A stretch of 64,000 nucleotides of DNA from Pyropia yezoensis (taxonomy: Eukaryota > Rhodophyta > Bangiophyceae > Bangiales > Bangiaceae), in assembly GCA_009829735.1 (NCBI GenBank), contig CM020620.1, forward strand, positions 5,718,093-5,782,092. Direction: 5' to 3'. A program made the translations under genes and the position numbers. The notes beneath the pieces are model-generated. The model made no database searches. It was not told where the DNA came from and saw only the letters and a list, made by a program, of their open reading frames with translations. Below are positions 28,201 through 40,031 of the stretch, in pieces; the stretch's first letter is position 1, and every line of letters starts with the position of its first letter.

Positions 28201-30384
28201 ATGTCTACCCAAGAGACGGGGAACGTTCAAGATGACGGATCGGCGTCGACGCCGACCCCGGAGGTGACTACGGGAACCGGGATCGGGAACCCGATAGACA
28301 ACATTGAGACGCCAAGGCTTTCCGGTGCCGGATCGACGTTTGGCACGGCTCGGACGGCAGGAGGCGGGGGCCCGCCTCAACTGTCATCGACCGACCTCAC
28401 GCCGCCGCCTCCTTCTCCAGGGGACTCCCTGATGGCATCATTGGCCCACATGGAGGCCCGGTTCTCCGGACTCGACGCTCGCCCGGAGCGGACGGAGGAC
28501 GCAATGGCAGTGTTGATGTCAACACGCCACACGACGGGACCCCGTCGTGTTCCTCCCACACCGGTACGGTTCGAACCGGCCGGACTACTTTCGGAGTCCA
28601 CCAGGGTCAACCCCGGTGTTGCTACTCCCGGACAACCCCCGGACACAATGGGGTATGGATTCGACTCGTCGGCAGAGTTGGAACGGAGTCACACGGAGCG
28701 ACACGCTCGGAGCACCCGAAGCGGACTCCGCGGACACGACCCGGCGGATACTCACGCCGGTGGAGAGTCGGTTATTGGGGGAGGGGGTACCCTCTCACAG
28801 TACCCCCACGACGAAGGAGGCCAGGCAACTCGGGTTCCCGAGGTGCCGACGCCTGAAGTGCCATCTTCAGTGGTGGAAGCTATGACCGCGCAGGTAACTG
28901 CGAGCCTACTGAAGCGGTTGGAGTCCGAAGAGTTCACTCATCAACTGGCGAAGCGACTGGATATCCAGGACGCGGACACGAAGATTGTCCACGAAGTCTT
29001 CAGGTCGGTACTGACTCCCGAACGTTATCGTTTGGAGGACCGATCTACCACCGTATCGGAATCGATGCGTAATACGTCTCATCGGGCGATCCGTTCTATG
29101 CAGACCCTTATGAAGGGAGTCCCTATGTTCGGGGGCCCCAACGGACGCCCGTTGGCAGTCATTGGCTTCTTGACTAGCTTCAAGGCAGCCGCGGACAAGG
29201 CCCTCGTCAACGAGGGGCTGGCCCTGGAATTCGTCCCGTTCTTTGTTGACGAGCGGAAGCGAGGCATCCTTCGCCAGGCATCCCCGATGCCGGGAATGAG
29301 GGTCGCGGCCACCCCCATGGATTACCGTGGGATATTGAAGGAGCTGCTGAGCAGCTACCTCAGTGAGGACAAGTGCGAGGACCACTACCGGGCCCTGCGC
29401 ACTGCCACCGCCCAGAGCTGGGAGGATGAGGAGATGTTTGGACGCCGTATCCAAGAGCTCGACTACGAGCTGGGGAAGCTCCTCGGAGAAGGGGAACTAC
29501 GGGCCATCCTGTTCGCAGGAGTACCCAACTACGTGCGGATATCCGCACGGGGAGCCAATACGGCCCGGACGAACTTCAGTCGACTGATGCATATGTGCAA
29601 GTCCCTAGGGGACGCCTACCGGGTGCTACACCCGGAATGTGCCTTGGCCCCGAAGCCCAAGGGTGAGGGAGGCAAGCGCAGTCTTACCCCGGTACCGAGA
29701 CAAGAGAAGGTGGAACGTAAGGCCGCACCAGTACTGGTGGCGACCGAACATACCCCTATTGGTGAGGATGAACCTCTAGTCGACCAACAGGGCCACCTGT
29801 TGCTACCGGCGACGCCGGTGATTGATGAACATGGTACGGTAGCGTACATCGCCCCGGCTGGGACCCAGGTCCACGTCAACGAAGGAACGGGACAGCACGT
29901 CCCGTATGTGCGGACTACGGGGTACTCCCCGGTGACGGGTAACCCTAACCAACCCTTGCCAACATGGGCAGTGCGCACGGAGGCACCTCCGCAGATTGCG
30001 GGCCGACCCAACCGGTTGGGGGAGTCCATGTTCCGGTTGACCCAACTACCCAAGGCCTACCAGGGAGCAGGCACTCGGGCGCCCGAGGGAGGCAACCGCA
30101 GCTACGGGGCTACCCCGATGCGAACTCAAGGGGGGACCGGCACGTCCGGATGTATGTTGTGCGGGGATCCCCAGCACTGGGTGTCTTCCTGCCCACTTAT
30201 CCCCGAGGAGTCGTGGAGGGCAGCGGCGCAACGCAAGGCATCCACAGGGGGGTATCCCGCCAGAGCACCCGGACCCGCACCGGGTAGGCAGCCAGCTCCA
30301 GGTGGAGTACTGGCCGTCGAGGAGGCACCTCCTCAGCCGGATGGCCCGGCGGACAGCACCCTACTAAGGGCGGGAAACGAGTAA
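28201..30384 (+). CDS. Ty3-B Gag, 728 aa
   Basis: The ATG at 28201 opens [10 protein letters not shown]. The N-terminal 230 residues are Gly/Pro/Thr-rich and disordered. A helical capsid-like region with [10 protein letters not shown] and [14 protein letters not shown] follows at about residues 250-480. One zinc knuckle [14 protein letters not shown] lies at about residue 650. It ends in RAGNE-stop, the same ending as the extended Ty3-A Gag. Pol starts at an ATG nine bases beyond the stop in the -1 register, so reinitiation or frameshifting would be needed. Confidence 0.9.
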   Translation: MSTQETGNVQDDGSASTPTPEVTTGTGIGNPIDNIETPRLSGAGSTFGTARTAGGGGPPQLSSTDLTPPPPSPGDSLMASLAHMEARFSGLDARPERTEDAMAVLMSTRHTTGPRRVPPTPVRFEPAGLLSESTRVNPGVATPGQPPDTMGYGFDSSAELERSHTERHARSTRSGLRGHDPADTHAGGESVIGGGGTLSQYPHDEGGQATRVPEVPTPEVPSSVVEAMTAQVTASLLKRLESEEFTHQLAKRLDIQDADTKIVHEVFRSVLTPERYRLEDRSTTVSESMRNTSHRAIRSMQTLMKGVPMFGGPNGRPLAVIGFLTSFKAAADKALVNEGLALEFVPFFVDERKRGILRQASPMPGMRVAATPMDYRGILKELLSSYLSEDKCEDHYRALRTATAQSWEDEEMFGRRIQELDYELGKLLGEGELRAILFAGVPNYVRISARGANTARTNFSRLMHMCKSLGDAYRVLHPECALAPKPKGEGGKRSLTPVPRQEKVERKAAPVLVATEHTPIGEDEPLVDQQGHLLLPATPVIDEHGTVAYIAPAGTQVHVNEGTGQHVPYVRTTGYSPVTGNPNQPLPTWAVRTEAPPQIAGRPNRLGESMFRLTQLPKAYQGAGTRAPEGGNRSYGATPMRTQGGTGTSGCMLCGDPQHWVSSCPLIPEESWRAAAQRKASTGGYPARAPGPAPGRQPAPGGVLAVEEAPPQPDGPADSTLLRAGNE

Positions 30385-30392
30385 GAGGAAGG

Positions 30393-33300
30393 ATGACCGG
30401 GGGGCGCTGGGGTAACCCAAGCAAGCCACCCCGGAGTACCGCGGGGAAAGCCCCACGGAGAGCACGGTTGAGCCGACGCCGCATCAAGCCCCGGGTACAC
30501 CTTCCGGCCCCGACGACACGGCGTCAGGGGATTGATGACCAACCACCAAGGTTGGGAGGAGAGGACCGGATGCCCCGTCAAGTTGAACCAGCCAAGGGCC
30601 CTGTCCAGGATGCCCGAGCTACACCGGATATCGGGGTAGGCCACGTACTGTTCACCTTGGAGAACTTCAAGGTATCAGCCACTCTGGGGGTTGACCCCCA
30701 GTCGACACGATCGTACTACCCTGTACTGGATACAGGGGCTGGACCCAACCTTATCCGGAAGGATACCCTCCCGGACAAGTGGCTTCCGCGAGTCAGAGTG
30801 ACTCGGGGACCCACCATCAAGGACGCGAATGGTCGCCTCATTCGTACGACCGCAGCGATGTCGCTGCGGGTTACCATCGGGGAACTTACTACGGAAGTTG
30901 ACTTCCTGGTATGTGAGACGCTATCTGTGCCCTGCATACTGGGGTGCACCTTCATCAACGTTCACGTTGATGCAATCCGGCCAGGCCGGAGGACCGTCGA
31001 GCTTCAAGAAGCCGACGGGACGAAGCGAGGACAGACGGCAATCGTCAGGGACCTGACGCTACAAGGGGGCCACGTTTACGTGGCTGAGGTGTACGCAAGC
31101 GTCGAGCCGAAGACACTTCGGTTGGCCAAGCGAACTCGCTTTGAGCCGTTGTCGAAGACAGTCCTCCCGGTTAACTGTGACCTCGCAGGCATCTGCATAG
31201 TCAAGTCCAACCTGCGGACGTACAAGCAAAATGGGTTGACCATGGCCAACGGTCTCATAGACCTCCCAGCAGGAGGGTCGTCCCTCCTAGTGATGGCGAA
31301 TTATCGCCGTAAGGCAGTCACCCTCCCGAAGGGAACTATCCTCGGGGTTGCCGAACTCTACGAAGGAGATATCCCTACCCCTGACAAGGAAGGTCAAGTG
31401 GAACCACTTGAGGTGCTGGCGGTCGCCGAGACCACCGAGCGACAGCAACCCGATGACGGGAAGCCTAACCCATCGGCGGCTCCGGCGGACCGGCCGCCAA
31501 AGGACCAAGAGGCCTTGAAGGCACTGGCCGAGGCTGACCTCGACCACCTTCCCCCTTCGGTAGCCGAAGGGGTACGACGGATGCTAAGAAAGCATGACGT
31601 CATGTGGACAGGCGGGGCCTTGGGTACCGTTGGGGCAACCCAACATCGTATAGACCTGGTACCAGGCGCACGACCCGCCCGGTCACAACCGCACCGAGCG
31701 GGACCTTTGCAACGAGAGATCGTTGATGGAGAAGTGAAGAGGATGCGTGAAGCTAAGGTGATCCGACCTTCGATGTCGGAGTGGGGTGCCCCAGTCGTTA
31801 TTGTACCGAAGAAGGATCAAACCCCTCGGCTTTGCATCGATTATCGACGCCTCAACTTGGTTACCAAGAAGGACTCATACCCTTTACCAAGGATGGATGA
31901 ATGCATCGACTCCCTGGGGGAGGCTACGGTGTTTACCACTATCGACTGCAATGCCGGGTACTGGCAGATCCCAGTGGCGGAAGAGGATATCCCCAAGACG
32001 GCGTTCGTCTGTCACAGTGGAGTGTACGAGTTCCTAAGGATGCCCTTCGGATTGTCCAACGCCCCCGCTACATTCCAGCGGGTATCGACATTATACTGTC
32101 GGGGGTGAAGTGGCGTAACTGCCTAGTGTTCCTCGATGACGTCATCGTCTTCTCGCGTAACATGGATGACCATGTGCAACATGTTGACGAGGTACTGACC
32201 CTCTTGAGGAACGCCGGGGTAACCCTGCGTCTGAAGAAGTGCGCCTTCTTCCAACATACGGTCGAGTGTCTGGGCCACCAGATAACCCCTGGTAAACTAG
32301 GGGTACTCGAAACCAATACCCGGGCACTCCGGGATGCTCGGTTCCCTAACACCCAGACGCAGCTCAAGAGCTTCCTGGGAATGTGCAATGTATACCGACG
32401 GTTCGTCAAGGACTTCGCTCGGATAGCTAAACCGTTAACGGTTCTTACGAGCAGTACCTTACCCAAGGTACTCCAACCCCCTTCGCCTAGCGAAGAGGAG
32501 GCATTCGAGTCGCTGAAGCGAGCCCTACTATCCCCACCCGTCCTTGCGTTACCGCACAGACGGGGTACCTTCGTCATCGATGTCGATGCGTGCGATACCC
32601 AGGTAGGATGCACCCTGTTACAGGGGGAGACGTCGATCGGTTCCGAAAACGATATCCCAGACCTACGTCCGGTAGGGTACTTCAGCCGGACACTCAACCC
32701 GGCTGAGCGTAACTATAGTGCCACCGAGCGTGAATGCCTCGGAGTTATATGGGCAGTGCAACTGCTCCGTCCATACCTGGAGGGCTCCAGGTTCATCGTG
32801 AGGTCCGACCACGAACCCCTACGATGGCTCTCCAACCTTGGTGACAAGGATTCCGATAGCCATGGGAGGCTAGCCCGATGAAGGCTGAAGATGGCCGAGC
32901 ACGACTATCGTACCGTGTATAAGGCTGGGTCAACCCACCATCTCGGAGACGCATTGTCTCGACTCGACACCCCGAGCGGGGTTACCCGCCCGGTGGACGA
33001 GGACATCCCGGTGGTACCGGCCTGCATGGTGGGTAGCGCTACCCAGGGTATGGTTGACCATACCATGGCACACCTTGCGGGCGCATTGACCCTCGCGGAC
33101 TTCCGCGAGGCACAGGCCAATGACGATGACTGTAGACGTCATCGTGCTAACCTCCTGGCCGGTACGGCCGGCATCTTCTCCGAGAACGAAGACGGACTCA
33201 TATACCGGCGGGCACCCGCGGATGGACGACATCAAGTCGTGGTTCCCGTGTCCTTACGGCAAGCCGTCATGGAACGAGAGCACGAGAACCCCACAGCCGG

Positions 33301-34558
33301 ACACCCGGGGGGTTCACGTATGTTCGCAGCAATGCGAAGGTTTTTCTACTGGCCAGCAATGGCCGTCGACGTGGTCGACCACGTAAGGGGATGCCACCCC
33401 TGTGCACGTAACTGTATGAATCTGCATAGGCAGGCGTCTGCCATGAAGCTATTCTTACCCGATGGGCCCAACGAGCAGGTCGCTATCGACATACTCGGGC
33501 CACTTCCGATAACGGAAGAAGGGAACAGGTACATCCTGGTCATGTCTGACCGGTTCACTAAGCTGTCACGAGCGGCAGCCATCCCGAATGATACGGCATA
33601 CACCATCATGAACGCAGTGGTTGACCACTGGATCAGTGCATACGGAGTCATGAGGCAACTCCTCTCCGATAACGGAGCAAACCTTACGTCGGCATTCTGC
33701 ACTAAGGTCCTGGGCATGTTCGGTATCGAACCACGTCGGGCATCCGACTACCACCCGCAAACCAACGGACAGGTGGAGCGGTTCAACCGCACCATCGTCA
33801 AGATGCTACAGTGCTACGTGGCCGAGCACACGAACACTTGGGACAGGCTTCTGTCCGTACTCACCCTGGCATACAATGCCAGGCCACATCGGAGCACAAA
33901 CATCGCTCCGCTGGAGTGGGTCATGCCATTAGGCGTCGGTAACCTGACGCTGCCGCCAGGCAGGTGCACTCGGTATGATACACCGAAGGGCCGACCGGCC
34001 GAACGTATCCACCTAGCTTGGTTGGCCAAGCTATCGTGGATGATACCGAAGCTCAAGGGTGCCCTTGACAGAACACAACTTCGATACAAGAAGAACTTTG
34101 ACGCCCGACTACGGGTGCGCAACGCAACCCTGGTAACAGGTGACTGGGTTTACATCAGACACCAGAAGTTCCGGGGCAATAAGCTCATGCAACCGGTCAA
34201 GGGACCGTACCGGATTCTCCACAGAGATGACCACTCTGTCATCTTACACTCCGATACGGAGATCCAACGCATCAGTATGAATGATGTGACACCTGCTCCG
34301 AAGCCGGAACAGCCTCAGCCGGTACCGGCTGGGTTGCTACATGAAGCTCTTACAACCCACCGGTCAGATGACCCGGTGGGACCGGATGGGATTCCATACC
34401 AAGTAGAGAGCGTGGTCGGACACACCGACCCGGACCTACCAGGACCCTGGTACGTCAAGGTTATGTGGGTCGGTTACGACTCACCCACCTGGGAACAGGC
34501 GGCGAATATACCCCGCCAACTCCTCATGCCTTACATGAGGCGACGACGCCTACTGTAA
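30393..34558 (+). pseudogene. Ty3-B Pol: protease, RT, RNase H, integrase, chromodomain
   Basis: The domains in order are protease ([13 protein letters not shown]), RT with catalytic FLDD in CLVFLDDVIVF, RNase H (FVIDVDACDTQVG, TERECLGVIWA), an HHCC zinc site (REHENPTAGH, CHPCARN), integrase D-D-E (AIDILGPL, LLSDNGAN, NGQVERFNR), a GPY module (KGPYRILHRDD) and a C-terminal chromodomain (VKVMWVGYDSPTWEQA). There are two lesions. A one-base deletion near 32085 shifts the frame within RT, just after [12 protein letters not shown] at 32879-32881 stands where the context LAR-x-RLKM calls for Trp. All catalytic acidic residues are otherwise present, so decay looks recent. Confidence 0.9.
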
Positions 34559-35008
34559 CAACCCAACCGACACCGACTTCGGCTGTTGGGGGGTGAGGCT
34601 TATACCTACTAAGTAGGGTGTCACATGGACTCGTCAAGACTGAGGTTCACTAAGTTGGAGCGGACGTAGGCAACCTAAGTAAGCTACTGACTTTTACAAG
34701 TTTACTTGAAGGAGATGACTAACTCCGATAATCTCAAAGTAACCTAAGGTTTACACCAAGGTAAACCTTCAGCCAGGAGGCAAGTGACGGACCAAGAAGG
34801 TTGACCTTCATGAGTATTAACCAACCAGGATGGGTTGGGGGAGGCGGGAAAGAACCAAGGCAAGCCACGACTAAGTTATACGGGGTACTCCCCAATGGCA
34901 GGCATTGGTATCATGCAAACGCCCCAGCGGGGGATGAGTTTATACTCACTACTACCCAGACACCATAAGGGTCACCGGGGCCCTCTCCCTCACGAACAAT
35001 AGCACTCC
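34559..35008. other. Ty3-B spacer between convergent genes, hairpins
   Basis: Non-coding stretch between the pol end and the 3' end of the antisense gene. It holds several short inverted repeats, the clearest being AGGTTTAC-6-GTAAACCT near 34748-34769 and a CCGAC/GTTGG-type stem near 34567-34590. These may serve as 3'-end or termination structures for the two convergent transcripts (inference). Confidence 0.5.
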
Positions 35009-37378
35009 TCAGTGGGTAGACCCACTGCCCGAGGGAGGCCACTCACGCGTAAGCGCGTATACCTCCGTGCTCCACCGGTCGTCAATGTCACGACGGTCGA
35101 TCACCCGAATTACCTCGGTGCATAGCTGGACGAGGGTGCTGCGGCCAGCCTCCACGTCCTCCAGAGCTTTCTGGAGGCGGTCAAGCACGCCACCGAAGCA
35201 ACGCGCTGACCCAACCAGCGCAGCACCTGGGGGGATATCCCCCCAGCTAACAGAGAGACCCTCCCGCATTGCGCGGGCAACAAGGGCGTCAACGCCCTCA
35301 TACCAGAGACGGGGACCCCCGTCACGCATGAAAGGGGCGGGAGGTGACACTGGCGCAGCCAGAGGAGCCACAGGAGCCGACACGGCAACTACCGGAGCCG
35401 GTGGCACCTGATACGAGGCCCGGTAGGACCCTACTGAAGGGGCCCCACCGTAAACCCGGCGGGGCTCCGCCCGACGACGGGACACCTCACGCTCCCCACC
35501 CGCAGAGCCCCACTCTCGGGGACGACGGCCAACCGCCGCCGGTATCGGGTTACCGAACCACGGGGCAAGGACCTGAAGAAAGTCATGGATAACCATGGGA
35601 ATACCCAGGTCAGCAACAGCCTCGGTGGACGCCCACCCATGGCAATTGGGCTCACCCGGCTGAGTACGCCGGATACGCAACAAGTGACGAGGCAAGGGGG
35701 AAGCCCCAGCCTGCGGGTCCCGGTACGGGGGAAGGGCCAACACCCCAGCCCAGTTCACGGCATCGTGAACAGCCAGCAGGGCTTCGAACTCCCGGGCCAA
35801 CCTGGTCTTGGCGGCTATCATGTCCACGCCCAACTGCGCGATGTGCCGACGGACACCCGTCGGAAGATGAAACAGGCGCCCCTGCCGGCGGACGGACAGC
35901 AAGAAGGAGGAAGCCTGCCCGAGGGTAACCTCAAGGGTGAAGGTACCCTGCAACGGGTGGACCGGCCGGGAGGCCAATACACTTCCGAAGTATCGGAGGC
36001 AGGAGCCGGTGTCAAACCGGAAATCAGGAGTGGGTTCCCACCCCTCCTGCCAAAGAGGCGGGCGCACGGCAGTGTACACCGGCGCGCGACCGTTACCGGT
36101 CTGCAACGCACACGTTATATCGGTGCGGAACGCATCCGCCATGACACCATGGTTGCGTCGCCAGCTCGACGCTGACTTCAACCCCGCCATAGGCGGGTAC
36201 AAAGCCGACAACGTCAGGTACGGGGATACCCCCGGGAAGTACTCGAACCCGGGATACCGGCCGGTATCACCCACCGTCTCCCCAAACGCAACCGGCTCCG
36301 CCGCCGCCGCAATCCCCCGAGCACTAGCCGGGTAGTCAACCTCCCGCGGCAACGCGGGGGCAATCAAGTCGCATATCCCGAAGGCGGAGTCGAGGTAGAC
36401 CTCACCCCGCCCAATCCGGGTGCGCCAGAGCTGCGCATGCCGGTCGTCCGGCTGGCGCAGGATCCAATGATGCTCCACTCGGACCGCGTTCGGCTGGTTG
36501 ACCAGCCGCACCAACTCCCGCTCCCAACTCGGGTCCACATTGACGCGCCGGGAGGTCTCTCCAGGGAGACGCGGCTGGTGGAAGTCCTCCCGCATCCGCC
36601 CAGCGGACTCCATCGACTCTTGCACAGTCATGCCTCGAACCCGAGCCACCAAATCGGACATCGACATGGCGGGCTGACCCGCCGCCACGGCGACGCCGCC
36701 ACCCAACGGGGCAACCCGGGCAGGACCAGGAAGAATCGGGGGCGCCGGGGTATGCCCCACCGGCAGATGGGCCGGTGCCGGAGGTGCACGGGGCCGAGGA
36801 GGAAGAAGAAGGGCGGGCGCCCGCCCGGAGTAGCTCCCGGAGTCCACTGCCATCGGGGTAGACATTTCTTGACCACCAAGCGTCCGCGGCACCGCGGGCA
36901 GAGCATCGCCGCCACCCGGGCCCGACGTGGGCACCACGGGGGCGGCAGGGGTAAACCCGTTACCCGCCGACGCGGACACGCCCACCGGGCGGGCACCCGC
37001 GCCGTCTTGACCCGCCGACTCGGCTGGGGTGCGGCCACGACCATCCGCCACGCCGGCGACGCCGTCTTGAGGTAGAGTCGCGCCGGCACCGGCGACAGAA
37101 GCCATCCTGGCCGCCGGAGGAGTAGCGGTAAAGGCCACCGCTGCACGCGGTGGTCCGCCCCCCGACGGAGCCGTCGTGCCGCTGCACACGGACGACAATC
37201 CGCCCGGCGCTCCTTCCGGGGCCACATGAACGGTCACCCGGTCGTCCTCGTCCTCCAACGAGCTCGCCAAGAAGCACTCGGCAGCGGTGGCGGAGACGGG
37301 AACGTCGTCCTGCATCACCTCCTCCTCCTCCTCACGCAGGAGGTCGTCCTCGCCCCCGGGTACCTGGGGGTCCAACAT
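35009..37378 (-). CDS. Antisense accessory ORF of Ty3-B, 789 aa
   Basis: A long intact frame opposite to gag-pol, between pol and the 3' LTR, at the same location as the antisense gene of Ty3-A. The ATG at 37378 (ttcaccATGt) is the first in the frame. Residues 1-240 are acidic, then Gly/Pro/Ala-rich. A globular-looking central part rich in W, F, Y and R follows at about residues 240-620. Within it, YFGSV, 28 residues, VRRQGRLFHLP matches FFGAV, 29 residues, VQRRGMLWHLP of the Ty3-A protein in motif and spacing. The C-terminal 90 residues include an LDRLQKALEDVEAG helix. I see no known enzyme motif. It is free of stops while pol in the same element is broken. Confidence 0.72.
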   Translation of the reverse strand: MLDPQVPGGEDDLLREEEEEVMQDDVPVSATAAECFLASSLEDEDDRVTVHVAPEGAPGGLSSVCSGTTAPSGGGPPRAAVAFTATPPAARMASVAGAGATLPQDGVAGVADGRGRTPAESAGQDGAGARPVGVSASAGNGFTPAAPVVPTSGPGGGDALPAVPRTLGGQEMSTPMAVDSGSYSGRAPALLLPPRPRAPPAPAHLPVGHTPAPPILPGPARVAPLGGGVAVAAGQPAMSMSDLVARVRGMTVQESMESAGRMREDFHQPRLPGETSRRVNVDPSWERELVRLVNQPNAVRVEHHWILRQPDDRHAQLWRTRIGRGEVYLDSAFGICDLIAPALPREVDYPASARGIAAAAEPVAFGETVGDTGRYPGFEYFPGVSPYLTLSALYPPMAGLKSASSWRRNHGVMADAFRTDITCALQTGNGRAPVYTAVRPPLWQEGWEPTPDFRFDTGSCLRYFGSVLASRPVHPLQGTFTLEVTLGQASSFLLSVRRQGRLFHLPTGVRRHIAQLGVDMIAAKTRLAREFEALLAVHDAVNWAGVLALPPYRDPQAGASPLPRHLLRIRRTQPGEPNCHGWASTEAVADLGIPMVIHDFLQVLAPWFGNPIPAAVGRRPREWGSAGGEREVSRRRAEPRRVYGGAPSVGSYRASYQVPPAPVVAVSAPVAPLAAPVSPPAPFMRDGGPRLWYEGVDALVARAMREGLSVSWGDIPPGAALVGSARCFGGVLDRLQKALEDVEAGRSTLVQLCTEVIRVIDRRDIDDRWSTEVYALTREWPPSGSGSTH

Positions 37379-37940
37379 GGTGAAACCGGGGTAGCAGGGG
37401 CGTCCCGTGCCAGAAAGCCGCAACTGGCTCGACCCGGTACGAGGAACGCTCGCGCGGACGAGTCAGGGAAGCGCGGGCACCCGCGCTTGTAACCACACAG
37501 CTCATCACGAGCGATACGGCAGCGCGGGACGACCCACGCCAGCCGAGCTACGAGGGCGCTCCACCCAGGCACCTGGACCGGAGCCACGCCCCCCCCACAC
37601 GGGGCAATCAAGGGGGGTCACCCCCAACCGCCCCAACTCAATCGTCCACACGAGAGGGGCCCCCCTACCACCAGACACCTGGTGGCGGATCCGCTTGCAC
37701 CACCCCTCGGAAAGGGGGGTCGTGAACAGAAACCCGCATCGGGAATTTAACGGTCCGGAAAACGGATCGTGTGTGTACCACACAAAGGGGGGCACCCCCC
37801 TCAGACAACCTCGAAAAGGGGTGTCTGTCGCGACAGGGCGCAAAGCCCCACCCGACTGGTAAACGGTCACGCGACCCACTTACATTCGGTAACCCGAATG
37901 CAACTCGACCCGAGGACGGGCCGAATCTAAGGGGGGGATA
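37379..37940. other. Ty3-B leader of the antisense gene and polypurine tract
   Basis: No supported gene. It presumably carries the promoter and 5' leader of the antisense gene. It ends in the polypurine tract AAGGGGGGGATA (37929-37940) directly before the 3' LTR, the usual plus-strand primer. Confidence 0.65.
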
Positions 37941-38304
37941 TGTAGCAATATGGTCGGCCGTATTGTGACCCTAATATTAGGGGGGCTACGTCTAATCCTT
38001 GGCTTTCAATTTGAGAGTCCGTACTGGTCACGGTATCTATAAGTTACGTATGACCAGAGGGACTTGCATCTTGGGGTGGAGGGTAGTTAGTAGTGTCTCC
38101 GAGGGTTTATAACGAGGGGGCCGGCGGCGAATCCACCGCCGGCCAAGGTAGAACAACAAACCCCTCCCATTTGGGCTCCCATCTTGGTCCCGTGGCTTGC
38201 GCTCCAAGGACAGCAACCTTGGCCTCCCGGTGACGTTGGTGCCGATCCCCCGTGGTGAGTGTTCCCTGAGAGTGGACGTGTAACGGATACCCTATTGTGC
38301 TACA
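37941..38304 (+). repeat. Ty3-B 3' LTR
   Basis: 364 bp with the same TGTAGCA/TGCTACA ends as the 5' LTR. Immediately after it lies integrase-coding sequence of a Ty3-A element, not the copia LTR that flanks the left side. Confidence 0.93.
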
Positions 38305-39905
38305 CCCAGTCGATGACGACATCCCCATCGTGGGGGTAGTCACGCGCTCGGGTCAGGCGTTGGACCCTGAGGCGCCAGGGAACAAGAAGTACATGCCCCT
38401 GTCCCTGGACGAGGTGGTGAAGGCTCAGGCCGAGGACTCCTTCTGCAAGTCGCAGAGGGATACGCTGGATATGGTGGCGGAGACGCAGTTCTTCATCGGA
38501 GACGATGGCCTCCTCTTGAGGATGGGGGTAATTCAGGGGACCGAACAACTTGTCGTCCCCGCATCCCTCAAGGACAGTATCCTTGAGAGGGAGCATAACG
38601 CTCCCACAGGTGGACACCTGGGGTCTAGTAAACTGTACCAGACCCTGAGGACCAGGTACTACTGGCCGTCCATGGTGGTGGACATCTACAGTTGGGTGGC
38701 TGCCTGCACAAGTTGTGCGCAGAACCGTCTGATGGAACGGCGGCCCACTACGGCTCTGTTCCTGTTCCCGGCCAAGGAGCCCTTTGCCGCGTTGGCAATG
38801 GTCATCCTGGGGCCCCTGCCAATGACCGAGGATGGTAACCAATACCTCCTGGTCATCTGCGATCGCTTCACGAAACTTACGCGAGCGATCCCTCCAGCAG
38901 AGATCGCGGCCATGTCGGTCGTGTCAGCCTTCCTCGATCACTGGGTTGCCGCGTATGGCATCCCGGACAGTACACTGTCAGACATTGAACCGCAATTGGC
39001 GTCCGTACTGTTTCAGGGAGTGCTGGATATGTTAGGGGTTCAGGCAAACTATGCCACCCCCTACCACCCACAAACTAATGGGCAGGTGGAGCGCTTCAAC
39101 AAAACTATTGTTCGGCAGCTGCGCCACTATGTGAGTGAGCACGTGAAAACGTGGGACCAATACATTTCTATTCTTATGACCGCCAACAATTTGCAGGTGC
39201 ACTCATCTACCGGGGAAGTACCACTCGCTTTTGCGACCCCCCGTCGCGTCGGTCTATTGCCGTACGGCGGCCGCTCCCAACTAAGGAGGCCAATGGCAGT
39301 ACACCTACTCCCACTGAGAGCAAGGCGGAGTTCTCTGCTAGGCTTGAAAAGCACATCCCGAAAGTCAGGGCTGAGATGGACAAAGCCCAAAAGCGCTATA
39401 AGCGTATTTTTCACAAAAAGGTGCGCAACGCCAAGCATGTCCCCGAGCAGGGTGACTGGGTATTGGTCCACTCACACACCCCAACTGGGGGTAAGTTGGT
39501 GTTCCAGACGAAGGGGCCATACCAGGTCCTTCGTACAGATGGACGGCGGTTCATTATCGAAAGTGACCTGCAGGCAACCCGGCTTTGGCACGTGCGCCGA
39601 AAGCGTGGCGCCTGCCTTCCCTACCTGCGGCCAAACAGGGCCCGCAGGAGTACGTGTTCGATAAGTTCATCGACCACGGGTGGGATGCGGACACTAACCG
39701 CCTCATGTTGAGGGTGCGTTGGTTCGGCTATAAGGCGAAGGATGATACGTGGGCACACGTGGAGGACCGTCCTGCTGAGAAGGTCCGGGCATACTGCGCC
39801 CGGAATCATATCGACCGTAACTGCCCTCCCTCAACGTGGGGGACGGCCAAGTCACAGTGCGAAGGGAGTGCTTCAAGTCGAAGTGGTACGCAGATTGGCT
39901 TTTAA
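38305..39905 (+). pseudogene. Ty3-A copy 3 integrase remnant
   Basis: It aligns with the copy 1 integrase but is broken. A one-base deletion near 39250 lies in the CGTCGCGTCGG stretch, and about 50 bases are missing after ESD near 39570. The first catalytic Asp is Val (ALAMVILGPL), and the second motif reads TLSDIEPQ instead of TLSDNGPQ. The chromodomain-like tail (VRWFGYKAKDDTW) is still readable. Confidence 0.88.
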
Positions 39906-40031
39906 CTACAGCCCTAACCCACACACTCTCACAACAAAGGCAGCTGCCAACTAGGCACGCATGCTAGACTCCCCAACGCCACGGCCCTCGCCCTCACGTG
40001 GAGGCTAGCGGCGAGACCCACGCCGATAACG

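Larger units (their letters stand above)
27613..38304 (+). mobile_element. Ty3-B chromovirus, full length but mutated
   Basis: A 10.7-kb Ty3-type element on the plus strand. It has 363/364-bp LTRs with TGTAGCA/TGCTACA ends, a primer-binding site, gag, pol with a chromodomain, a long antisense gene, and a polypurine tract (37929-37940) before the 3' LTR. The flanks are ACGGT on the left and CCCAG on the right, so there is no target duplication; the element joins two unrelated repeats. One frameshift and one nonsense codon disable pol. Confidence 0.92.
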
